8,031 bases of DNA from JBBDJB01 sp040880125 (GTDB lineage Bacteria > Planctomycetota > Planctomycetia > Pirellulales > JBBDJB01): the NCBI GenBank assembly GCA_040880125.1, contig JBBDJB010000009.1:1-8031 (forward strand), written 5' to 3'. Made by a program: the position numbers and the translations under genes. Positions 1-5,492 of the stretch are shown one piece after another (positions within the stretch are counted from its first letter, which is position 1; every line of letters starts with the position of its first letter). Under the pieces are notes generated by a model that did no database searches, was not told the origin of the DNA, and saw nothing but the letters and a program-made list of their open reading frames with translations.

Positions 1-63
1 ATTCGGGGTTCGGGATTCGGGGTTTGGAGTTTGGGGTTCGGGGTTCGGGGTTCGGGGTTCGGG
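1..63. repeat. Heptamer tandem array, consensus GTTCGGG
   Basis: Nine contiguous 7-base units are visible with consensus GTTCGGG. Five or more are exact, and the variants are ATTCGGG, GTTTGGA and GTTTGGG. The array runs off the left edge of the window, so its full size is unknown. It ends in a short hairpin at 60-74 (CGGGGG and CCCCCG arms around CAA). No coding function is likely. The G-rich strand could in principle form quadruplex-like structure, but that is inference. Confidence 0.9.
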
Positions 64-80
64 GGCAACCCCCGATCGCT

Positions 81-118
81 CCCTCTCCCCGCCGGGGAGA
101 GGGCCGGGGAGAGGGGGG
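81..118. repeat. CCCTCTCCCC palindromic repeat element, copy 1
   Basis: An arm CCCTCTCCCC at 81-90 pairs with GGGGAGAGGG at 94-103 around a 3-base loop, and a further GGGGAGAGGG follows at 106-115. The reverse complement of this segment matches the element at 4008-4046 almost base for base, including the extra arm, so the two are inverted copies of one dispersed repeat of about 40 bp. Similar CTCTCCCC palindromes are common between genes in many GC-rich bacteria. Confidence 0.8.
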
Positions 119-178
119 TGTTATCAGTCGTGGCCTCTAAAGTTTGGGTTCAGCAGTCATTTGTATTTGTTACTACAC

Positions 179-200
179 GCAGAGACAGGAATGTCTGTGC
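179..200 (-). terminator. Hairpin behind the M20 dipeptidase gene
   Basis: Arms 179-187 and 192-200 form a 9-bp stem with one G-G mismatch around a 4-base loop. The hairpin starts about 12 bases past the stop codon of the leftward dipeptidase gene, the right place for a transcription terminator. No run of T follows on the minus strand, so a classical intrinsic terminator is uncertain. Confidence 0.35.
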
Positions 201-211
201 CACGGCTACCT

Positions 212-1588
212 CTACTTCCTTACCTCCGCGAGTGCTTGCCAGAGGTGAGCACTGGCTGCGATTCCGCGGTGGAAGTCGGCCAGGCTGAATTTCTCATTGG
301 GACTGTGGGTGTTGTCGTCGTTCTGCCCCCAACCCAGCAGAAGGGTATCGGCCTTCAAGTGCTGGCGGAAGGCCGATACGATCGGAATCGAGCCGCCTTC
401 GCGGATAAACACCGGTGCCCGGCCAAAGCCCTGCTCGATTGCCTGGGCCGCCGCCTGCATATAGGGGCTTCCCAGCGGTACGACTACGCCGGGGGCCCCG
501 TGCAGGTCGACGAGCTCCATGCGGATGCCCGGCGAAATCTGTTCGGCCAAATATTTCTCCAGAGCGGCGGTGATCGTCGCCGGATTCTGATCCGGCACCA
601 GACGGAAGCTGAACTTCGCTCCGGCTCGCGCCGGCAGCACGGTCTTGGCCCCTTCCCCCTGGTATCCGCTCCACAGACCGCAGACGTCGAAGCTTGGCCG
701 GGCCCAGCGCCGCTCCAGCGACGTGTAGCCGGCTTCGCCGCTGGTGCCCTCGACCCCCAACTGCCGCTGAAACTGTTCTTCCGAGTACGGCAGCTCCGCC
801 AGTCGCCGGCGCTCCTCGTCCGAGTTCGGCAGCACGTCGTCGTAAAAGCCGGGCACTCGCACGCGCCCCTCGCTGTCGACTAGCGACGCCAGCAGCCGCG
901 CCAGCACCGTGGCGGGGTTGGTCACCGCGCCGCCGAACGTGCCGGAGTGCAGATCCTGTTTCGGCCCGGTGAGGCGAAGCTCGTAGTAGGCGATGCCCCT
1001 CAGCCCGTAGGTGATCGCCGGTTGGCCGGGTGCGTACTGGCAGGTGTCGCTGATCACCACGCAGTCGCAGGCGAGCTTGTCGGCGTGATCGGGCAGGTAG
1101 CGCTCCAGATTGCTGCTGCCGACCTCCTCCTCGCCTTCGATGAGAAACTTTACCTGGATCGGCAGCTTGCCGGCGGTGCGCATCCAGGCCTCCACGCTCT
1201 TGACGTGCGTGAGCATCTGGCCCTTGTCGTCGGTGGCGCCCCGGGCGTAGAGATTCCCGTCGCGACGGGTCGGCTCGAACGGCGGGGTGATCCACTCGTT
1301 CAGCGGGTCGGGCGGCTGCACGTCGTAGTGGCCGTAGACCAGGGCGACCGGCGCCCCCGGCACGGGCGGAGATTCCGCATACACCAGCGGGTGCCCGTCG
1401 GTCTCGATCAGCTCGGTCCGTAGTTCGATACGCCGGAATTGGTCAGCGACCCAATCGGCCGCCTTGCGGACCTCGCCCCGGCGGGTTGAGTCCGCGCTGA
1501 CGCTTTCGATCCGCAGCAGCGCGCAAAGCTCGTCTTCGAACCGCTCGCGGTGCGCGTCGAGATACTCGGTCAGCTTCGAGATGGGCAT
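212..1588 (-). CDS. M20-family metallo-dipeptidase (CNDP/DapE-like)
   Basis: The 458-residue protein carries the full set of M20 metallopeptidase residues: GHYD with His87 and Asp89, TDDKG with bridging Asp120, EGEEEVGS with general base Glu154 and metal ligand Glu155, SDT with Asp181, and NTHSP with His428. The dimerisation domain lies at about residues 193-340 and contains DLHSG with His214, the residue that in this family reaches into the partner's active site. The length fits carnosinase-like cytosolic dipeptidases, which use two zinc or manganese ions to cleave dipeptides or related amides. The exact substrate cannot be read from sequence. I chose the ATG at 1586-1588 because the family's N-terminal helix begins there; the frame stays open to 1705, but that extension has no family resemblance. 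The Shine-Dalgarno signal is weak. No signal peptide is seen, so it should act in the cytoplasm. It is transcribed alone, divergently from clpS. Confidence 0.92.
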   Translation of the reverse strand: MPISKLTEYLDAHRERFEDELCALLRIESVSADSTRRGEVRKAADWVADQFRRIELRTELIETDGHPLVYAESPPVPGAPVALVYGHYDVQPPDPLNEWITPPFEPTRRDGNLYARGATDDKGQMLTHVKSVEAWMRTAGKLPIQVKFLIEGEEEVGSSNLERYLPDHADKLACDCVVISDTCQYAPGQPAITYGLRGIAYYELRLTGPKQDLHSGTFGGAVTNPATVLARLLASLVDSEGRVRVPGFYDDVLPNSDEERRRLAELPYSEEQFQRQLGVEGTSGEAGYTSLERRWARPSFDVCGLWSGYQGEGAKTVLPARAGAKFSFRLVPDQNPATITAALEKYLAEQISPGIRMELVDLHGAPGVVVPLGSPYMQAAAQAIEQGFGRAPVFIREGGSIPIVSAFRQHLKADTLLLGWGQNDDNTHSPNEKFSLADFHRGIAASAHLWQALAEVRK

Positions 1589-1804
1589 CGCTAATTCACA
1601 CTTCTGTGGTGGACAATTCCGCGTGGCGAAAAAAAAGACGCCTACCGCATTGAGGGTTTCCCCCAGCGCGCTGTTGACGCAGCGCGCCGTGACGTCCATG
1701 CTCAAGTGATCCGTCGGGTCCGCGGAAGTGCCGCGACGGCACTCGGCTAGCGAGCAATCGCCGCCTTAACTGCCAACCGCGAAACCGCGCCCCACCCAAC
1801 CGGA

Positions 1805-1833
1805 TTCCCAGGGGGCCCGGCGTTCAATATAAT
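1805..1833 (+). promoter_or_regulatory. Predicted sigma70-type promoter of clpS-mtaB
   Basis: A perfect -10 hexamer TATAAT sits at 1828-1833. A -35-like TTCCCA (4 of 6 matches to TTGACA) sits at 1805-1810, with an optimal 17-base spacer. The block is AT-rich against a GC-rich background. Transcription would start near 1840, giving a 5' leader of about 97 bases before the clpS start. This is a motif-based prediction only. Confidence 0.5.
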
Positions 1834-1922
1834 GCCGCCAGCGGGGCTCGCCTACCATCGGCGATATCACCATAGATTTCGGGAAAAACTGCCGGGATGA
1901 ACGCCCGGGGAACGTGTTGATC

Positions 1923-1929
1923 GAGGAGG
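1923..1929 (+). promoter_or_regulatory. Strong ribosome binding site fixing the GTG start of clpS
   Basis: GAGGAGG lies 7 bases before the GTG at 1937. It is the strongest Shine-Dalgarno match in the window, and it supports GTG rather than any downstream codon as the clpS start. Confidence 0.8.
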
Positions 1930-1936
1930 CAACAAC

Positions 1937-2287
1937 GTGGAGCAACCTTTTTTTCACGCCGATGGGCCGGGCGTGACCGTTGCGCCGAGGCGTAAGCGCG
2001 CGAGCGAGCGCAACGTGCGGCGGTACCGGAAGTACAACGTCATCCTTTGGGACAGCGACGACCACACCTATCAGTACGTCGAGATGATGCTGCGAGACCT
2101 ATTCGGCTTCACGCAGGAACAGAGCTCGCAGATCGCCACGACCGTCGACACCGACGGCCGCAGCGTGGTGTTGACGACCACCAAGGAACACGCCGAATTG
2201 AAGCGCGACCAGATTCACGCCTATGGTCGCGACCACCTGGAAGGCTCCAAGGGCTCGATGTGGTGTACCATCGAGCCGGACGCGTAA
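1937..2287 (+). CDS. clpS: ATP-dependent Clp protease adaptor ClpS, divergent type
   Basis: This 116-residue protein matches the ClpS fold. It has a poorly conserved basic N-terminal tail (1-30), then a core from about residue 33 (YNVILWDSDDHTYQYV) through the central helix to a C-terminal GSMWCTIEP strand. ClpS delivers proteins with bulky N-terminal residues to ClpAP or ClpCP. In an ungapped alignment to E. coli ClpS, the residues that hold the N-degron amino group are changed: Asn34 becomes Asp39, Asp35 becomes Ser40 and His66 becomes Asp71; the pocket residue Met40 becomes Tyr45. The fold assignment is firm, but classical N-degron specificity is therefore doubtful. The GTG start follows a near-perfect GAGGAGG. 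mtaB begins 12 bp after the stop codon, so the two are probably co-transcribed. A good promoter lies about 100 bp upstream. Confidence 0.88.
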   Translation: MEQPFFHADGPGVTVAPRRKRASERNVRRYRKYNVILWDSDDHTYQYVEMMLRDLFGFTQEQSSQIATTVDTDGRSVVLTTTKEHAELKRDQIHAYGRDHLEGSKGSMWCTIEPDA

Positions 2288-2299
2288 CGGCTCGCCGCC

Positions 2300-3574
2300 A
2301 TGGCCGGTCCCAAACTGCGTACCCTGACGCTCGGTTGCAAGGTCAACCAGTACGAGACCGAGTACGTGCGCCAGGGCCTGGTCGGCATCGGATACGAGGA
2401 TGCCGCCGACGAGCAGCCGGCCGACCTGTGCATCGTCAACACCTGCACGGTCACCGGCGAGGGCGACTCGAAGAGCCGGCAGCTCATCCGGCGGCTGGCC
2501 CGCCACAATCCACACGCCCGCATCGTGGTGATGGGCTGCTACGCCACCCGCGCTCCGGAAGAAGTGGCCGCGCTGCCCGGCGTGTCGGAGGTGGTTACCG
2601 ACAAGCGCGAGCTGCCCGACCTGCTGGGCCGCTTCGGCGTGGTCGACGTGCCGACGGGCATTTCCGAGTTCGCCGGGCGGCACCGCGCGTATGTGAAGGT
2701 GCAGGACGGCTGCCTGTTGCGTTGCAGTTTCTGCATCATTCCGCACGTGCGTCCGCAGTTGCAGAGCCGCCCGATCGATCACATCCTCGACGAGGCGCGG
2801 CGGTTGGTCGCCTCCGGCTATCGCGAGCTCGTCCTGACCGGCATTCACCTGGGTCACTACGGCGTCGACTGGAACCGCGCGCGGCCCAAGCACGAGTGGA
2901 CGCGGCTGTCGCACCTGGTGGACCGCCTGGCCCGGCTGCCGGGTGAGTTTCGCCTGCGGCTCTCCAGCATCGAAGCCACCGAGGTCACCCGCGAACTGAT
3001 CGACGTGATGGGCGAGCACGGCGCGCGCATCGCGCCACACCTGCACATTTCCATGCAGAGCGGTTCGGACTCGGTACTGCGGCGGATGCGGCGCCGCTGG
3101 GGGAGCCAACGCTTCGTCGATCGCTGCGGGCTCCTGCAGGAGCGGCTCGAGCGGCCGGCGCTGACGACCGACATTATTGTCGGCTTCCCCGGCGAGACGG
3201 ATGTGGAGTTCGGCGAGACCTGCCAGGTCGCCCGGCAGGTGGGCTTTTCGAAGATTCACGTCTTCCCGTTCAGCGCCCGGCGGGGCACTCCGGCGGCCGA
3301 CATGCCGCGGCAGATCGACGGGGTGACGAAGCGCGAGCGCTGCCGCCGGCTGTCGGAGCTGGAAGGTGAGCTTCGCGACGCGTACTTCCGCCGGCTTACT
3401 GGACAGCGGCTACAGGTGCTCGTCGAATCGCCGGCCGATGGTCCGGCTGGTTACGTGCAGGGGACCGCGTGCCGGTACGCACCGGTCGTGCTGCCGGGCG
3501 AGACCGCATCGCCGGGCGAGTTCGCGACGGTCACCGCGGGCGCGGTCGAAGACGGCCGCATCCTGGCGGTGTAG
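2300..3574 (+). CDS. mtaB: tRNA t6A37 methylthiotransferase MtaB (radical SAM)
   Basis: The 424-residue protein has the three-part architecture of methylthiotransferases. The N-terminal domain has cysteines 13, 49 (NTCTVT) and 80 (MGC) for the auxiliary [4Fe-4S] cluster. The radical SAM core has the CxxxCxxC motif at Cys138, Cys142 and Cys145. The C-terminal TRAM-like RNA-binding domain spans about 365-424. The opening TLGCKVNQYET and overall length point to MtaB, which converts t6A37 to ms2t6A in tRNAs reading ANN codons, rather than MiaB or RimO. One departure is Pro152 (IPHVRP), where the family signature has glycine. It starts with ATG 12 bp after clpS and has no clear Shine-Dalgarno sequence, which suggests translational coupling to clpS. 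Confidence in the subfamily is high but not absolute without a tree. Confidence 0.93.
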   Translation: MAGPKLRTLTLGCKVNQYETEYVRQGLVGIGYEDAADEQPADLCIVNTCTVTGEGDSKSRQLIRRLARHNPHARIVVMGCYATRAPEEVAALPGVSEVVTDKRELPDLLGRFGVVDVPTGISEFAGRHRAYVKVQDGCLLRCSFCIIPHVRPQLQSRPIDHILDEARRLVASGYRELVLTGIHLGHYGVDWNRARPKHEWTRLSHLVDRLARLPGEFRLRLSSIEATEVTRELIDVMGEHGARIAPHLHISMQSGSDSVLRRMRRRWGSQRFVDRCGLLQERLERPALTTDIIVGFPGETDVEFGETCQVARQVGFSKIHVFPFSARRGTPAADMPRQIDGVTKRERCRRLSELEGELRDAYFRRLTGQRLQVLVESPADGPAGYVQGTACRYAPVVLPGETASPGEFATVTAGAVEDGRILAV

Positions 3575-3605
3575 GGTCCGCTGTGCAGACCCTCCGAGCT
3601 GACTG

Positions 3606-3657
3606 CGTGAGAATTCAGCCTTGCACCGGGTTCGACTGATGAACTCTCACGAGTTCA
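3606..3657 (+). terminator. Two mutually exclusive hairpins downstream of mtaB
   Basis: A long-range stem pairs 3606-3617 with 3640-3651 (11 of 12 bases, 22-base loop). A competing compact hairpin pairs TGAACTC at 3640-3646 with GAGTTCA at 3651-3657 around TCAC. Both use the same central arm, so only one can form at a time. The site is 32 bases past the mtaB stop codon. No T-run follows, so termination is inferred from position only. Confidence 0.35.
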
Positions 3658-3670
3658 GCTACAAGGGTGC

Positions 3671-3693
3671 CACTGCTGGCTCGTCCAGCAGTG
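3671..3693. repeat. Palindrome with CACTGCTGG / CCAGCAGTG arms, left copy
   Basis: Perfect 9-bp arms at 3671-3679 and 3685-3693 flank the loop CTCGT. It lies between two convergent genes and could act as a bidirectional terminator or be a dispersed palindromic element. No T-run is present. Confidence 0.75.
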
Positions 3694-3721
3694 CGTTTCC
3701 GTCGCCCTCGAAACTGACGTG

Positions 3722-3821
3722 NNNNNNNNNNNNNNNNNNNNNNNNNNNNNNNNNNNNNNNNNNNNNNNNNNNNNNNNNNNNNNNNNNNNNNNNNNNNNNN
3801 NNNNNNNNNNNNNNNNNNNNN
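3722..3821. other. Assembly gap of exactly 100 N
   Basis: The run is exactly 100 undetermined bases, the usual placeholder for a scaffold gap of unknown size. The flanking repeats predict a true length of about 111 bases, with sequence like 3938-4048. It lies outside every gene called here. Confidence 0.97.
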
Positions 3822-3844
3822 CGGTAGCGACCCCATGCTCCGTA

Positions 3845-3876
3845 CTACTGCTGCGAATACGCGGCGCTGATCGAGC
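3845..3876 (-). pseudogene. Duplicated 3' end of the secreted-protein gene (fragment)
   Basis: On the minus strand this segment repeats the stop codon and the last nine codons (SISAAYSQQ) of the gene at 4072-5190, offset by 227 bp. It has no start or upstream coding sequence, because at 3877 it runs into unrelated bases. It is a by-product of the tandem duplication and not a gene. Confidence 0.7.
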
Positions 3877-3886
3877 ACCAGAGTGC

Positions 3887-3909
3887 CACTGCTGGCTCGT
3901 CCAGCAGTG
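3887..3909. repeat. Palindrome with CACTGCTGG / CCAGCAGTG arms, right copy
   Basis: It is identical to the palindrome at 3671-3693, with arms 3887-3895 and 3901-3909 and loop CTCGT. It belongs to the second unit of the tandem duplication. Confidence 0.75.
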
Positions 3910-4007
3910 CGTTTCCGTCGCCCTCGAAACTGACGTGAAGCCTTGTTGCCGCGCTGCCTTTACATGCCCTTGGAGAGCGTGTTCAGCGATCGACGTTTTA
4001 TTATCAA

Positions 4008-4046
4008 CCCCCTCTCCCCAGCCCTCTCCCCGCAGGGGAGAGGGAG
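4008..4046. repeat. CCCTCTCCCC palindromic repeat element, copy 2
   Basis: CCCTCTCCCC occurs at 4010-4019 and again at 4022-4031. The second pairs with GGGGAGAGGG at 4035-4044 around a GCA loop. It is an inverted copy of the element at 81-118. It begins 27 bases past the stop codon of the leftward gene at 4072-5190, so it could also serve as that gene's terminator. A third copy is expected inside the N gap. Confidence 0.8.
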
Positions 4047-4071
4047 CACGGTAGCGACCCCATGCTCCGTA

Positions 4072-5190
4072 CTACTGCTGCGAATACGCGGCGCTGATCG
4101 AGCGCTGCGGCACCTGCACAATTTGCGGCTGAATGTCCAGCGGGATGGCCTCCGCGCCGACCGTCTTTACATCGAAGCCCGGCGTCGCGGCGCCGACCGG
4201 TGTGCCGCCGAAGGTCTTCATGATGGCGTGAATCCGCGGTTCGATTTCAATCTTCCCGTCGGGCCGCGGCACGCCGACCTGCTCGAACGAGCCGACGGTC
4301 ACGATGCTCGACTGCCGGTCGTGAAACTGGTAGGCGTCGTAGCCCTTGTCGCGCAGCAGCAGCGTGAGCTTGTGCGCCTTGAGGGCCGCTTCCTCCAGCT
4401 TGCTCGGCAGGCGCCGCTTGCCCGTCTCGTACTCTTCAATCTTGTGTTGATCCAGCACCACCGTGCCGGTGAAGGTCGCCACTTGGACGGTGACCTTGCC
4501 GGGGCAGTCGAGCAGCGTGTGCGGTACGTCCTCGTTCCACTTTTCCACTTCCGCGTCGATCCCCCGCGAGACAAAGTACTCCTCGGGAAGGAGCGGATTA
4601 CGCGAGATGAAGGCCTTCGCCATCGGACCACGCGCACGGCGCGCGTCGCCCGCCGGCAGCAGCGCCGTCTGGATCATCCGCCAGGCGGCCAGCGTTTGAT
4701 TGGTTTTCTCACGGTTCTCTGAACTGAGTGCATCGGGGCGGATGTGCTGAATGCGCTCCAGCACGCGCTGCGCTTCGGCATCTTCCACGCCTGGAAAGTG
4801 CCCGACCAGCACGGCGATCTCGCGGATCGACTCGTCCCGCTGATAGCGCATGCGGCGCGGCGCACCGTCCATGCCGTATCCGCGCCCCCGCGTTCCCTCG
4901 GAAAAGTCGAAGGTCATCGCGTACACGTAGGCCGGCATGTGAAAGCGGCTGCGCAGTTCCAGCACCAGCTCGCGAGCTTGTTGTTCGGCGCCCTCGCCGG
5001 AGAAGGTGCAGGCCATGATCAGCCAAGGGCCGTGCTGATCGGTGATCGTATAGTCGGCATTGGGATCGGCCGGTACGCGCTGGACGGGCACCAAACCTCG
5101 CCAAAACGGCTCCGCGCCGGCCGGCACGGCGGCCGCTGCCAGCACAAATCCGGTTGCCACTGCCAGGTGCAAGGCGCATGGAAATCGCAT
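4072..5190 (-). CDS. Secreted protein of unknown function with SPOR-like segments
   Basis: I do not recognise this 372-residue protein as a named family. Residues 1-26 are a clear Sec signal peptide: basic start, hydrophobic stretch 7-22, AGA cleavage site before Glu27. There is no lipobox or later membrane segment, so it should be periplasmic or exported. The mature part contains repeated hydrophobic strand plus G/T-x-F elements followed by Ala/Leu-rich helices: about 55-92 (WLIMACTF), 123-153 (IAVLVGHF), 232-291 (VTVQVATF, then a helix ending DKGYDAYQF) and 295-305 (IVTVGSF). This resembles two SPOR (peptidoglycan-binding) domains with insertions; that is inference. I chose the ATG at 5188-5190 because it begins the signal peptide and has GGAG (5197-5200 on the plus strand) six bases upstream; the frame is open to 5241. 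The stop codon lies inside the tandem duplication. It is divergent from sppA and convergent with mtaB. Confidence 0.75.
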   Translation of the reverse strand: MRFPCALHLAVATGFVLAAAAVPAGAEPFWRGLVPVQRVPADPNADYTITDQHGPWLIMACTFSGEGAEQQARELVLELRSRFHMPAYVYAMTFDFSEGTRGRGYGMDGAPRRMRYQRDESIREIAVLVGHFPGVEDAEAQRVLERIQHIRPDALSSENREKTNQTLAAWRMIQTALLPAGDARRARGPMAKAFISRNPLLPEEYFVSRGIDAEVEKWNEDVPHTLLDCPGKVTVQVATFTGTVVLDQHKIEEYETGKRRLPSKLEEAALKAHKLTLLLRDKGYDAYQFHDRQSSIVTVGSFEQVGVPRPDGKIEIEPRIHAIMKTFGGTPVGAATPGFDVKTVGAEAIPLDIQPQIVQVPQRSISAAYSQQ

Positions 5191-5492
5191 GATCGACTCC
5201 GAGAAATCGAGAAACTCCCACCACGGCCCCCAGTCGCGCAAAGCAACTTCGCGCGCGGTGCGGCCGCCGGTTCACGTGGGCTGCAAGACAAGCGGGCGGA
5301 AGACTAGCAAAGCCTCCGCCCGGCAGCCAGGGCAAGTTCCCGCCCGAGGGCCTGACAGCACGCCCGTTACAAGTGCACAAACCGCGTCGGATTGGTAAGA
5401 TGCGAAAAGCGTGCAGCCGATCCGCAATCGCACGGTGATCGGGCGCTGCCGTCCAATTCAAGATTTTGTTTTCCTCCACAAGGAATGCTGAA
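5191..5492. other. Divergent intergenic region, secreted protein / sppA
   Basis: This 302-bp spacer must contain promoters for both flanking genes. I find no hexamer pair with good match and spacing on either strand; the best -10-like word for sppA is TAAGAT at 5396-5401, without a matching -35. No RNA gene, repeat or additional ORF is convincing. Confidence 0.6.

Larger units (their letters stand above)
1589..1936. other. Divergent intergenic region, dipeptidase / clpS
   Basis: This 348-bp spacer holds the clpS promoter and leader. The only strong signal is the rightward promoter at 1805-1833. The implied leader of about 97 bases contains a small GC hairpin (CCGGG 1892-1896, CCCGG 1904-1908) shortly before the ribosome binding site. 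On the minus strand I see no convincing promoter for the dipeptidase gene. No RNA gene or conserved small ORF is recognisable. Confidence 0.7.
3667..4103. repeat. Tandem duplication, 221-bp unit, 227-bp period, interrupted by N gap
   Basis: Bases 3667-3721 are identical to 3883-3937 (55 bp), and 3822-3876 are identical to 4049-4103 (55 bp). The first pair stops at the left edge of the N run and the second starts at its right edge. The intact right copy is 3883-4103 (221 bp), with the six bases 3877-3882 between copies. If the gap is really 111 bases, matching 3938-4048, both offsets become 227 and the left copy is complete. Each unit carries the CACTGCTGG palindrome, the CCCTCTCCCC palindrome and the last codons of the leftward secreted-protein gene. 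More than two copies cannot be excluded. Confidence 0.75.

Noticed and set aside
161..883. Plus-strand open frame of 240 codons
   Set aside because: It lies antisense to the well-supported M20 dipeptidase, shows no family motif and reflects the open third-position pattern of GC-rich DNA.
1589..1705. 39-residue N-terminal extension of the dipeptidase
   Set aside because: The M20 domain starts normally at the ATG at 1586-1588, and the extension has no family resemblance.
2099..3259. Minus-strand open frame of 386 codons opposite clpS and mtaB
   Set aside because: It is a shadow of mtaB, with Ala/Arg/Gln/His-rich composition and no recognisable domain.
3667..4103. CRISPR array
   Set aside because: Only two long units with a 6-bp spacer are present, and the repeat includes coding sequence; there are no short repeats with unique spacers and no cas genes.
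3667..4103. Insertion sequence or transposon remnant
   Set aside because: No transposase frame, terminal inverted repeats or target-site duplication is visible; the palindromes are internal to a tandem duplication.
3619..4722. Small open frames crossing the N gap and intergenic repeats
   Set aside because: They are built partly from undetermined bases or palindromic repeats, or run antisense to the secreted-protein gene.
5191..5241. 17-residue N-terminal extension of the secreted protein
   Set aside because: It would bury the signal peptide behind an acidic segment; the internal ATG has a GGAG at the right distance.
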